From the NCBI RefSeq assembly GCF_009848495.1, contig NZ_WWEP01000013.1:124001-188000 (forward strand): 64,000 nucleotides of DNA, given 5' to 3'. The notes beneath the pieces were generated by a model. That model had not been told where the DNA came from. It saw only the letters and a list, made by a program, of their open reading frames with translations, and did no database searches. Origin of the DNA: Flavobacterium sp. MK4S-17 (GTDB lineage Bacteria > Bacteroidota > Bacteroidia > Flavobacteriales > Flavobacteriaceae). A program made the translations under genes and the position numbers. Every line of letters begins with the position of its first letter. Position 1 is the first letter of the stretch. Positions 45,073 to 53,477 of the stretch are shown here, one piece after another.

Positions 45073-46041
45073 ATGTCAATCTTAATATACGCTGAATCAG
45101 CAGAAGGAAAATTTAAGAAAACAGCTTTTGAGCTTGCTTCTTACGCTAAAAAAATAGCCGCAGAAACCGGTACAACCGTTACTGCATTAACCATTAATGC
45201 CGCAGATGCATCAGCACTTTCAAAATATGGTGTTGACAAGGCTCTTAATGTTAAATCCGACAAATTAAATTCATTCAATGCAAAGGCTTATGCCGATGTA
45301 ATAAAACAGGCTGCTGAAAAGGAAAATTCAAAAATTGTCCTTTTCTCTGCAACTACAGACAGCCTGTATGCCGCACCGCTTGTTGCCGTGGCACTTAATG
45401 CAGGCTATGCCTCTAATGTGGTTGCACTGCCGGAAAGCACTTCGCCATTCCGTGTAAAAAGAAATGCTTTTTCAAACAAGGCGTTTAATATTACTGAGAT
45501 AAACACCGATATAAAAGTACTTGCTATAGGCAAGAACTCTTTTGGGCTTGTAGAGTCACAGTCAAACCTACAGCAGGAAGACTTCAACCCGTCTTTAAAT
45601 GATGGTGATTTTACTGTAAAAGTAGAATCGGCTGAAAAAGTAACAGGAAAAGTAACCATCGCCGATGCCGAAATAGTAGTATCCGGCGGGCGCGGGTTAA
45701 AAGGCCCGGAAAACTGGGGAATGCTTGAAGACCTTGCTTCGGTGCTTGGTGCAGCTACAGCCTGCTCAAAACCTGTATCAGACCTGGGCTGGAGGCCGCA
45801 CTCTGAACACGTAGGGCAAACCGGTAAACCGGTAGCAGCGAACCTTTATATAGCCATAGGCATATCAGGAGCTATACAGCATATTGCAGGTATAAACTCA
45901 TCAAAAGTAAAAGTGGTTATCAACTCTGATGCCGATGCGCCTTTCTTTAAGGTAGCCGACTACGGTGTTGTGGGCGATGCGTTTGAAATTGTTCCTAAAC
46001 TGACTGAAAAAATAAAAGAGTTTAAAGCTCAAAACTCATAA
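45073..46041 (+). CDS. etfA: Electron transfer flavoprotein, alpha subunit
   Basis: A 322-residue large subunit, partner of etfB. The C-terminal FAD-binding domain has the signature VVSGGRGLKGPENWGMLEDLASVLGAATACSKPVSD near residues 196-232, GQTGKPVAANLYIAIGISGAIQHIAGINSS near 256-285, and the Asp-rich NSDADAPFF loop near 291. The N-terminal domain (about 1-185) is the more variable ETF fold. It is the last gene of the etfBA operon, with a strong terminator just after it. Confidence 0.95.
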   Translation: MSILIYAESAEGKFKKTAFELASYAKKIAAETGTTVTALTINAADASALSKYGVDKALNVKSDKLNSFNAKAYADVIKQAAEKENSKIVLFSATTDSLYAAPLVAVALNAGYASNVVALPESTSPFRVKRNAFSNKAFNITEINTDIKVLAIGKNSFGLVESQSNLQQEDFNPSLNDGDFTVKVESAEKVTGKVTIADAEIVVSGGRGLKGPENWGMLEDLASVLGAATACSKPVSDLGWRPHSEHVGQTGKPVAANLYIAIGISGAIQHIAGINSSKVKVVINSDADAPFFKVADYGVVGDAFEIVPKLTEKIKEFKAQNS

Positions 46042-46068
46042 TTTTATTATAAATTGTGCCCATATAAA

Positions 46069-46117
46069 GGGCTATCCGGCAAAGGATAGTATATCTTTGC
46101 CGGATAGCCCTTTTTTT
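46069..46117 (+). terminator. Strong terminator after etfBA
   Basis: A perfect 16-bp stem (46069-46084 with 46095-46110) with a 10-base loop, followed by seven T's. It ends 20 bases before the next gene's start codon. Confidence 0.92.
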
Positions 46118-46136
46118 GTATTCAGAGGAAAGATAT

Positions 46137-46754
46137 ATGAGCTTAGTAAAACTTAACATTAAAGGAATTTCGTACAGCCAGACGCAAAACGGGGCATACG
46201 CACTTATCCTTAATGAAGTGGACGGTGAACGTAAATTACCCATTGTAATAGGAGCTTTCGAGGCACAATCAATAGCAATAGCACTGGAAAAGGAAATAAA
46301 GCCGCCAAGGCCGCTAACCCATGACCTGTTTAAAAATTTTGCAGATAGGTTTGACATTGTTGTAAAGCAGGTTATCATCCACAAATTGGTAGATGGTGTT
46401 TTCTTTTCGAGCATAATTTGCGAACGCGACAGGATTGAGGAAATTATAGACGCACGCACTTCAGATGCCATTGCGCTTGCTCTGCGCTTTAGCGCCCCTA
46501 TATTCACTTATAAAAACATACTTGACAAAGCAGGTATTTACCTTAAAATAAATCCCGACCCCGAAAAAGAACAGGATGAAAATGATGATGTACTGTCACA
46601 GCCGGAAACTTTTGGCGCAGAACCTGTAGCCACAGAAGGCTACTCGCAGTACAGCCTGCAGGAACTGCATGATATGCTGGAGGGTGCCGTACAAAATGAA
46701 GATTATGAAAAGGCAGCAAAAATCAGGGATGAAATATCAAAAAGGGAAAGTTAG
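46137..46754 (+). CDS. Bifunctional nuclease domain protein with UVR motif
   Basis: A 205-residue protein. The bifunctional nuclease (DUF151) domain, about 5-135, has the family core LNEVDGERKLPIVIGAFEAQSIAIALE and DARTSDAIALALRFSAPIF. A C-terminal UvrB/UvrC-type coiled hairpin follows: LQELHDMLEGAVQNEDYEKAAKIRDEI. In plants and mycobacteria such proteins cleave DNA/RNA; in most bacteria the role is unclear. The ATG at 46137 is the first Met with a good context; an in-frame TTG at 46116 lies at the edge of the terminator T-run. Confidence 0.88.
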   Translation: MSLVKLNIKGISYSQTQNGAYALILNEVDGERKLPIVIGAFEAQSIAIALEKEIKPPRPLTHDLFKNFADRFDIVVKQVIIHKLVDGVFFSSIICERDRIEEIIDARTSDAIALALRFSAPIFTYKNILDKAGIYLKINPDPEKEQDENDDVLSQPETFGAEPVATEGYSQYSLQELHDMLEGAVQNEDYEKAAKIRDEISKRES

Positions 46755-46773
46755 CCCATAACAATACTTATAC

Positions 46774-46803
46774 AAACTGCTTTTTATTAAAGCAGTTTTT
46801 TTT
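46774..46803 (+). terminator. Terminator after the bifunctional nuclease gene
   Basis: A perfect 10-bp stem (AAACTGCTTT with AAAGCAGTTT), 5-base loop and T-run, 20 bases past the stop codon. Confidence 0.9.
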
Positions 46804-46934
46804 GTGGAAAAATTGGTGATAAACAAATTGCCACACTTAATTTTATTTACAGTTATTTTATATTTTGCAATTGCCAATTTACATTGCGCATAATTACGGT
46901 AAACCTTAATTTTTAACCATATAACCTTTAAACA

Positions 46935-47759
46935 ATGAAGCAGTATCATGATTTGGTAAAGCACGTTATGGAAAACGGCCACCAAAAGGGCGACAGGACA
47001 GGAACAGGCACAAAAAGTATTTTCGGCTACCAGATGCGTTTTGACCTTAGCGAAGGCTTCCCGTTGATTACTACAAAAAAACTGCACCTTAAGTCAATTA
47101 TTTATGAGTTGCTTTGGTTTTTAAAAGGTGATACCAATATAAAATACCTCAACGAGAACGGTGTGCGCATATGGGATGAATGGGCCGATGAAAATGGTAA
47201 CCTGGGGCCAGTATACGGCCACCAGTGGCGCAACTGGAACAGCAGGGAAATAGACCAGATTACCGAGTTGATTGAAACCCTTAAAACCAACCCTAACAGC
47301 CGCAGGATGCTGGTATCGGCATGGAACCCCGGTGTGTTGCCTGACACTTCAAAATCTTTTGCGGAAAATGTGGCTGATGGAAAAGTAGCCTTACCCCCAT
47401 GCCATGCTTTTTTCCAGTTTTATGTTGCTGGTGGAAAACTGTCCTGCCAGCTATACCAAAGGAGTGCCGATATATTTTTAGGAGTGCCGTTTAACATTGC
47501 TTCCTATGCCCTGCTTACCATGATGATTGCCCAGGTGTGCGGCTTTGAACCGGGAGATTTCATACATACTTTTGGCGATGCACACATATACAATAACCAT
47601 GTGGAGCAACTGGAACTGCAATTAACCCGGGAGCCGAGGCCATTGCCTAAAATGGTTCTTAATCCTGATGTTAAGGATATATTCGATTTTAAATTTGAAG
47701 ATTTTACACTTGAAAATTATGACCCGCACCCACATATAAAAGGAGTGGTTGCTGTATAA
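46935..47759 (+). CDS. thyA: Thymidylate synthase
   Basis: A 274-residue enzyme converting dUMP to dTMP with methylene-THF. Motifs: [19 protein letters not shown] near residue 20, [24 protein letters not shown] near 76-99, the catalytic Cys in [12 protein letters not shown] near 155, and [23 protein letters not shown] near 175. It is the first gene of thyA-2TM-folA, which regenerates the folate it uses. The C terminus (KGVVAV) is normal for the family. Confidence 0.97.
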   Translation: MKQYHDLVKHVMENGHQKGDRTGTGTKSIFGYQMRFDLSEGFPLITTKKLHLKSIIYELLWFLKGDTNIKYLNENGVRIWDEWADENGNLGPVYGHQWRNWNSREIDQITELIETLKTNPNSRRMLVSAWNPGVLPDTSKSFAENVADGKVALPPCHAFFQFYVAGGKLSCQLYQRSADIFLGVPFNIASYALLTMMIAQVCGFEPGDFIHTFGDAHIYNNHVEQLELQLTREPRPLPKMVLNPDVKDIFDFKFEDFTLENYDPHPHIKGVVAV

Positions 47760-47794
47760 TTTTTTATTATCTTTAGTTGTTAAACTAACCGGAT

Positions 47795-48130
47795 ATGGAA
47801 AGAAACCAACAGGAATTGTATGAATATGCCCGAAAAAGGGTAAAGCAAAAAAAGCGCGTTTACTTTCATTTTATACTGTTTTTTGTGGGCAGTATTTTCC
47901 TTTACATTATAAACAAGCTGCTAAAGGTTGACCCTGAGCAGGACTGGTACCTGTGGGCTATAACAGGCTGGGGCTTTTTATTTGTACTGCATTTTATAAA
48001 AGTATTTGTTACCGAAAGCTTTATTAATAAAAAGTGGGAACAGGAACAGATAGAAAAACTGGTAGCGCGGCAGGAGCGAAAAATAGCCCAGCTTGAAAAA
48101 AAAATTGAAACTACTGAAAACGGACAATGA
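47795..48130 (+). CDS. 2TM domain membrane protein
   Basis: A 111-residue protein with a '2TM' domain: a basic amphipathic start (YEYARKRVKQKKRVYFHFI), two membrane helices (about 24-43 and 55-76), and a charged coiled-coil tail (WEQEQIEKLVARQERKIAQLEKKI). In other proteins this domain is attached to LytTR or kinase domains. Here it is alone, inserted in a folate operon (35 bases after thyA, 4-base overlap with folA). No function is known; the coiled coil suggests dimerisation. Confidence 0.82.
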   Translation: MERNQQELYEYARKRVKQKKRVYFHFILFFVGSIFLYIINKLLKVDPEQDWYLWAITGWGFLFVLHFIKVFVTESFINKKWEQEQIEKLVARQERKIAQLEKKIETTENGQ

Positions 48131-48624
48131 CAATAACCCTGATAGCTGCCGCAGCAGAAAACAATGCATTAGGCAAAGACAACCGCATGCTTTGGCACCT
48201 GCCGGACGATTTTAAGCATTTTAAAAAACTTACTACAGGACACCATATTATTATGGGGCGCAAAACGCTGCAAAGCATGAACGGTTCGCTGCCTAACCGC
48301 ACCCATATTGTTGTTACCCGCCAAAAAGATTTTACTTATCAGGGCTGTATGATAGTACACAGCCTTGACGAAGCACTAACAGCCTGCCCACAGGACGAGG
48401 AAATATTTATAATAGGTGGCGGTGAAATATACAAACAGGCTATTGGCCGGGCAGATAAAATAGAACTTACAAGGGTACATACCAATATAGATGCTGCCGA
48501 TGCATATTTTCCTGAATTTGATACAGAAAAATGGCATAAAGTTTCAGAGGAATATCATCCAAAGGACGAAAAGCATACGATTGATTTTACATTTGAAACG
48601 TGGATAAAAGAAGATAACCCTTAA
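48127..48624 (+). CDS. folA: Dihydrofolate reductase
   Basis: A 165-residue NADPH-dependent enzyme that reduces dihydrofolate, including that produced by ThyA. It starts MTITLIAAAAENNALGKDNRMLWHLPDDFKHFKKLT, with catalytic Asp near residue 27. The NADPH-binding HHIIMGRKTLQSMNGSLPNRTHIVVTR and IFIIGGGEIYKQAI are also present. The length is normal. It overlaps the 2TM gene by ATGA, so translation is coupled. Confidence 0.96.
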   Translation: MTITLIAAAAENNALGKDNRMLWHLPDDFKHFKKLTTGHHIIMGRKTLQSMNGSLPNRTHIVVTRQKDFTYQGCMIVHSLDEALTACPQDEEIFIIGGGEIYKQAIGRADKIELTRVHTNIDAADAYFPEFDTEKWHKVSEEYHPKDEKHTIDFTFETWIKEDNP

Positions 48625-48642
48625 ATACTTTAAAACTTCCTT

Positions 48643-48650
48643 TATCTTTG
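48643..48650 (+). promoter_or_regulatory. -7 promoter box for ubiE
   Basis: TATCTTTG matches TAnnTTTG, 17 bases before the ubiE start codon. Confidence 0.5.
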
Positions 48651-48666
48651 TGCTCAAATATTTATA

Positions 48667-49398
48667 ATGCAAAAAAACGTAACTCCATATAAAGATTCCT
48701 CACTGGGTAAAAAAGAGCAGGTAGCCCAAATGTTTGATACCATAAGCGGTAATTATGACGGGCTTAACCGTGTAATTTCCTTTGGTATTGATGTTAAGTG
48801 GCGTAAAAAAGTGCTTAAAATGGTAGCTGCCAAAAATCCGCAGACTATATTGGATATTGCAACCGGAACCGGCGACCTTGCTATTTTAATGGCACAAACG
48901 CAGGCAAAGGAAATTATAGGGGCTGATATTTCAGCAGGAATGCTGGATGTGGGCCGAAAAAAAATTACGGAACAAAAACTGGACAGCAGGATAAAAATGG
49001 TATTGGGAGATAGTGAGAACCTACCCTTTGAAGATAATTACTTTGATGCCATTACCGTTGCTTTTGGCGTACGTAATTTTGAAAACCTTGAAAAAGGCCT
49101 GGCAGAAATACTGCGCGTTTTAAAACCGGGCGGTATATTTGTTATTTTAGAAACTTCGGTACCTGTAAAATTTCCATTTAAGCAGGGCTATAAAATTTAT
49201 ACCAAATACCTCTTGCCGCTTATAGGAAGGCTGTTTTCTAAAGACAGGTCGGCTTATGCTTATCTTAGCGAATCAGCATCTGTTTTTCCGTATGGCGAGG
49301 CGTTAAACAATATTTTAAGGAAAATCGGGTTTATAGAGGTGAAGCACCTGCCGCAAACTTTTGGCGTGGCTACTATTTATGCTACTTCAAAAAAATAA
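48667..49398 (+). CDS. ubiE: Demethylmenaquinone methyltransferase (UbiE/MenG)
   Basis: A 243-residue SAM-dependent C-methyltransferase, the last step of menaquinone synthesis. Class I motifs: ILDIATGTGDLAILMA near residue 60 (SAM site), IIGADISAGMLDVGRKKI near 80, ENLPFEDNYFDAITVAFGVRNFENLEKGLAEILRVLKPGG near 118-157, and SVFPYGEALNNILRKIGF near 200. It overlaps nothing but is followed directly by porT (stop and ATG only a base apart), so the two are likely co-transcribed. This pairing recurs in Bacteroidota. Confidence 0.94.
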   Translation: MQKNVTPYKDSSLGKKEQVAQMFDTISGNYDGLNRVISFGIDVKWRKKVLKMVAAKNPQTILDIATGTGDLAILMAQTQAKEIIGADISAGMLDVGRKKITEQKLDSRIKMVLGDSENLPFEDNYFDAITVAFGVRNFENLEKGLAEILRVLKPGGIFVILETSVPVKFPFKQGYKIYTKYLLPLIGRLFSKDRSAYAYLSESASVFPYGEALNNILRKIGFIEVKHLPQTFGVATIYATSKK

Positions 49399-49399
49399 T

Positions 49400-50107
49400 A
49401 TGAAAAAACTTTTTTTATATATAGCGTTCCTAACGGGCTTTTTAAGCCATGCGCAGTTCGGTACACAGATTTTTAGCAAAGACCCTATTATTAACCTGGA
49501 AAACTTTGACAAGCAAAGAATACACTGGGGCTATTTTTTAGGCTTTAACAGCTATGGCTTTAAATTTGACTATAAAAACAACCCCGGAAAAGACATACAG
49601 TTTAAAGGAACAACAGGCTTTAACGTTGGGCTTGTGGGCAACCTGCGCCTGTTTGAATATCTTGACCTGCGCTTTGAACCCGGCCTGTACTACACTCAGC
49701 GTAACCTTACTTTTCCAACGGTTGAGGATGAGTTTGAAAGGTTAAGGGAAGTAAAATCAACGTACATTCATTTTCCGCTGCTGTTAAAATTTTCGGCACT
49801 GCGCACCGGAAATGTCCGCCCGTATCTTGTGGGTGGCTTTTCAAGGTCGCTTAACCTGGGCAGTAATGAACAGTCCAAAGAAGATAATATGACCGGCACG
49901 TTCAGGATGAAACGCTGGACAAACAATTATGAAATCGGCTTTGGTATCGACTTATATTTCGAATACTTTAAATTTTCACCATCCATACGTGGGGTTTTCG
50001 GGTTAGACGATGAGTTAATCAGGGACAAAAGCCCTGACAGCCCTTATACCGGAAATGTGGGCGCTATGAAAACAAGGGCCATTTTAATAAACTTTACGTT
50101 CCATTAA
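49400..50107 (+). CDS. porT: PorT-like outer-membrane protein, type IX secretion
   Basis: A 235-residue outer-membrane beta-barrel with a signal peptide (GFLSHAQ). The ATG at 49400 gives a normal signal peptide; the longer frame overlaps ubiE. Family features include HWGYFLGFNSYGFKFDYK near residue 38, PGLYYTQRNLTF near 98, and SFSPSIRGVFGLDDELI-type strands near 195-211. PorT (SprT in Flavobacterium) is needed for type IX secretion and gliding-related export. The ubiE-porT order supports the assignment over a generic barrel. Its stop overlaps that of the convergent methyltransferase gene. Confidence 0.88.
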   Translation: MKKLFLYIAFLTGFLSHAQFGTQIFSKDPIINLENFDKQRIHWGYFLGFNSYGFKFDYKNNPGKDIQFKGTTGFNVGLVGNLRLFEYLDLRFEPGLYYTQRNLTFPTVEDEFERLREVKSTYIHFPLLLKFSALRTGNVRPYLVGGFSRSLNLGSNEQSKEDNMTGTFRMKRWTNNYEIGFGIDLYFEYFKFSPSIRGVFGLDDELIRDKSPDSPYTGNVGAMKTRAILINFTFH

Positions 50108-50832
50108 AAATTTCTCCTGAACTCACTCAGGATTATCGCTGCCGCCGTTGAAACATTAAGGCTTTCGGTTTGCTGTAAGTCACCAAAACGCGGGATAGCA
50201 ATTTTGTGGCTAACCAGGGCTTCTGTTTCCGCCGAAATACCATTAGCCTCATTACCCAGTATTATTACACCATTTTCAGGCAGCGTAGTTTTATAAATAT
50301 TTTCGCCATCCATAAATGTACCATAAACAGGTAAATGGGTTGCCTGCAAATATTGCTTTAAATCAGTATAAACCACATTAACGCGGGCTATGCTTCCCAT
50401 CGTGGCCTGTACTACTTTAGGGTTGTAAACATCTACACATTGCAGGGAGCATACCAACTGTTTAATGCCAAACCAGTCGCAAAGCCTTATTATTGTGCCT
50501 AAATTACCCGGATCGCGCAGGTCATCAAGGGCAACAACAAGCCCGTTATCCTGTAGTGGCAACTCCTGGGGTATTTTAAAAATGGCAAGGCAGGTATTGG
50601 GTGTGGCCAGCGCACTTATTTTATTAAGTTCCGCCTCTGTTATTAAGGTTACCTTATCCTGCGGAATGCTGCCAAATATGTTATCTACAGTATATAAATG
50701 ATGTAATTCAAAATTGGAATCCAGCAGTTCGCGCACTACCTTTATACCTTCGGCAAAAAATAAATTATGCTCTTTCCTGTATTTTTTTTGCTGAAGCCCC
50801 GTTATTAATTTAATTTGGTTTTTACTAACCAT
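50104..50832 (-). CDS. TrmH-family RNA 2'-O-methyltransferase
   Basis: A 242-residue SpoU/TrmH (SPOUT) methyltransferase acting on rRNA or tRNA. It has an N-terminal substrate-binding domain (about 1-90, KNQIKLITGLQQKKYRKEHNLFFAEG) and a trefoil-knot catalytic domain with LVVALDDLRDPGNLGTIIRLCDWFG near residue 105, VIILGNEANGIS near 194, and IPRFGDLQQTESLNVSTAAAIILSEF near 215-240. The target nucleotide cannot be read from sequence. It is divergent from tamL with overlapping promoters. Confidence 0.92.
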   Translation of the reverse strand: MVSKNQIKLITGLQQKKYRKEHNLFFAEGIKVVRELLDSNFELHHLYTVDNIFGSIPQDKVTLITEAELNKISALATPNTCLAIFKIPQELPLQDNGLVVALDDLRDPGNLGTIIRLCDWFGIKQLVCSLQCVDVYNPKVVQATMGSIARVNVVYTDLKQYLQATHLPVYGTFMDGENIYKTTLPENGVIILGNEANGISAETEALVSHKIAIPRFGDLQQTESLNVSTAAAIILSEFRRNF

Positions 50833-50840
50833 AAAAAATG

Positions 50841-50848
50841 TATTTTTG
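50841..50848 (+). promoter_or_regulatory. -7 promoter box for tamL
   Basis: TATTTTTG matches TAnnTTTG. It overlaps a weaker minus-strand box (TACATTTT) for the divergent methyltransferase. It sits 24 bases before the proposed TTG start of tamL and excludes a longer frame from 50815. Confidence 0.5.
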
Positions 50849-50871
50849 AATTACTATTTGGCAGTACCGTC

Positions 50872-53430
50872 TTGAAAAATAAAATAACAAAAATAGCACT
50901 AATTCTTTTATCGGGATGGCTTTTATATTCTTGCTCGCTTGTTAAGAGGGTTCCTGAAGGCAAACGCCTGCTGGAGGATAATACAATAACAGTTAACAAC
51001 GAAAAGAAAAATGACGATGAGTTAAAACAACAGCTATACCAGCAGCCTAACTCTGATATACTCGGCTATCATTTAAGGCTGCACCTGTACAACCTTGCCA
51101 AGCCGGATGCTGACTCATCCTACAAGGCATGGCTGGAAAAAAAACCGGGCAGGCATGAAAGGCTGCGCAAGCTGCTTTCGGAAAAGCAGGTACAGCGTTT
51201 GGGTAACTCTTTCATTGTTTCAGGGTTAAGTAATTTCTTTAAAAGGACAGGAGAGCCACCGGTAATAGTTGATTCCACAAAAGCTAAAAAGTCTGCCTCC
51301 AGGCTGCATGCCTATTATTACAGCCGGGGTTATTTCAGGTCGAAAGTTAATTACACTGTTGATACGCTGGCTGATAAAAGGGCTGTAGTAAACTATAATG
51401 TTGCCACAGGGCAGCCTTACTCGGTGGATACTATAAATACCTATATAGAAACGCCCGCACTTGACAGCCTTTACCAAAAAACAAAAGCAAAATCGCATAT
51501 TAAAAAAGGACGCCAGTTTAATGAACGTGATTTTGTAAATGAAAGGGAAAGGATAACATCCTACTTCAGGAACAGGGGGGCATATACTTTTCAGCAAAAC
51601 AACATTAGCTATATTGTAGATACGGTAAATAACAACTACAAGGCAAATGTTGACCTGATAATTGATAATGAAACCGTAAGGCAAGGCGACACATCATACG
51701 TCCGGCCATTTAAACTGTATAAAATAAGTACAGTAAATATTTACACAAAAAACCCCTCCAGCGATGATACATCCATAGACAGTACTACCTATAAAGGCTT
51801 TAATATATACAGTTCAGGAAAATTAAACTACAGGCCCAAGGCCATTACCGACCCTGTATTTATTACACCGGGCAGTATGTTTGCCGATTCCAGCCGGGTA
51901 CTGACTTCAAGGTATTTAAGCAACCTCAGGGTTTTTAATTACCCTTCCATACAATATGTGGTTGATACTACCGATACATCCGGCTCGTCATTAATTACCA
52001 ATATTTACCTTAACCCAAGGAAGAAGTTTAAATTTATTGCATCGGCTGACTTTACCCATTCCAATATACAGGATTTTGGTATACAGGGAAGTATGGGTGT
52101 ATCCATACGTAACCTTTTTCGTGGTGCAGAAATATTAGACTTAACCGCAAGGGGCAATATAGGCTCATCGCGTGACCTTGCCATACAGGACAAATCGTTT
52201 TTCAACATTTCAGAATATGGTGCCGATGCCAAGCTGAACTTCCCGAGGATATTTTTCCCCATAAAAACTGAAAGCATCATTAAAAAGGAAATGATACCCT
52301 CTACCCTGCTGAGCCTGGGTGTTAGCAGGCAGCGTAATATAGGGCTGGACAAGGAAAGCTTTACGGGGATACTGAGTTATAACTGGACACCAAAAAGAAA
52401 CCGCTCAGCAAGGTTCGACCTGCTGAACTTACAGTATGTACAAAACCTTAACGCAGGAAATTATTTTAATGTTTACCGTTCATCTTATAACAGGCTTAAC
52501 GAAATAGCAAAATCATATCCTGATTTGCCACCGGGTTATTTTGACGGCAACAATAACCTGCCTATAAACGGAGGCTATATCAACGCATTTATTATTGATG
52601 TGCTGGAAGGCAATACCGGCGTTGCTATTTCCCGCCAGGACATACAGGAAATAAGGCGTATTGAGGAGCGCAGGCGAAGGCTTACCGAAAACAACCTTAT
52701 ATCATCCTCAAGCTTTACCTATACTACTTCCACAAGGCAAAACCTTACCGATAACACATTTTTTATATTTAAGACCAAGCTTGAAAGTGCAGGCGGCATA
52801 CTAAGCCTTATTGCGCCGCTAATGAGCGAAAATCAAAACCAGCCTGTTGGGGAGCGCTCCTTTTTTGATGTACAGTTTTCGCAGTACCTCAAAGGGGAAT
52901 TGGATTTAATAAAGCACTTTGACCTGCGCCGTAAAAAAGTATTGGCCATGCGTGCTTTTTTCGGATTGGCAGTACCGTATGGCAACTCCAACTCCATACC
53001 CTTTACCCGAAGTTATTTTGCCGGGGGCTCTAACGATAACCGTGCCTGGCAGTCCTACCGCCTGGGCCCGGGGCGAAGCGGTGGAAAGAATGATTTTAAT
53101 GAGGCCAACCTCAAGCTTGCCTACAGTGCCGAGCTGCGCTTTAATATATTCGGGCAGCTTAATGGCGCCGTTTTTGGCGATGTGGGCAACATATGGAATG
53201 TTTTTGACGAAGTTGAGAGCGAAGATTATACATTTAACGGCCTACAGTCCTTAAAAGACCTGGCTTTTGGTTCGGGCTTTGGTTTCAGGTATGACTTTAA
53301 TTTCTTCGTGGTCCGTTTTGATATTGGCTTTAAAACTTACAACCCCGGCAGGCCCGAAAACAACAGGTGGTTTAAGGAATATAATTTTTCCCACTCGGTT
53401 TTAAATGTTGGAATTAATTATCCGTTCTAA
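50872..53430 (+). CDS. tamL: TamL-type outer-membrane assembly lipoprotein (BamA/TamA family)
   Basis: An 852-residue Omp85-family protein. A signal peptide and lipobox (LLYSCSLV, Cys near residue 19) precede POTRA-like domains with GYFRSKVNYTVDTLADK near 160 and GAYTFQQNNISYIVDTVNNNYKANVDLII near 235-263. A C-terminal 16-strand barrel ends in GINYPF, with PFTRSYFAGGSNDNRAWQSYRLGPG as the family loop near 705-730. The lipid-anchored form is the Bacteroidota TamL, which replaces TamA. The start is a TTG at 50872: ATGs nearby are out of frame and the promoter box is at 50841. Confidence 0.86.
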   Translation: MKNKITKIALILLSGWLLYSCSLVKRVPEGKRLLEDNTITVNNEKKNDDELKQQLYQQPNSDILGYHLRLHLYNLAKPDADSSYKAWLEKKPGRHERLRKLLSEKQVQRLGNSFIVSGLSNFFKRTGEPPVIVDSTKAKKSASRLHAYYYSRGYFRSKVNYTVDTLADKRAVVNYNVATGQPYSVDTINTYIETPALDSLYQKTKAKSHIKKGRQFNERDFVNERERITSYFRNRGAYTFQQNNISYIVDTVNNNYKANVDLIIDNETVRQGDTSYVRPFKLYKISTVNIYTKNPSSDDTSIDSTTYKGFNIYSSGKLNYRPKAITDPVFITPGSMFADSSRVLTSRYLSNLRVFNYPSIQYVVDTTDTSGSSLITNIYLNPRKKFKFIASADFTHSNIQDFGIQGSMGVSIRNLFRGAEILDLTARGNIGSSRDLAIQDKSFFNISEYGADAKLNFPRIFFPIKTESIIKKEMIPSTLLSLGVSRQRNIGLDKESFTGILSYNWTPKRNRSARFDLLNLQYVQNLNAGNYFNVYRSSYNRLNEIAKSYPDLPPGYFDGNNNLPINGGYINAFIIDVLEGNTGVAISRQDIQEIRRIEERRRRLTENNLISSSSFTYTTSTRQNLTDNTFFIFKTKLESAGGILSLIAPLMSENQNQPVGERSFFDVQFSQYLKGELDLIKHFDLRRKKVLAMRAFFGLAVPYGNSNSIPFTRSYFAGGSNDNRAWQSYRLGPGRSGGKNDFNEANLKLAYSAELRFNIFGQLNGAVFGDVGNIWNVFDEVESEDYTFNGLQSLKDLAFGSGFGFRYDFNFFVVRFDIGFKTYNPGRPENNRWFKEYNFSHSVLNVGINYPF

Positions 53431-53442
53431 ATTTAAAAATAG

Positions 53443-53450
53443 TATTTTTG
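53443..53450 (+). promoter_or_regulatory. -7 promoter box for fbaA
   Basis: TATTTTTG matches TAnnTTTG, 27 bases before the fbaA start codon. Confidence 0.5.
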
Positions 53451-53477
53451 TAAATTAAATTTTTAAAAACTAAACTA

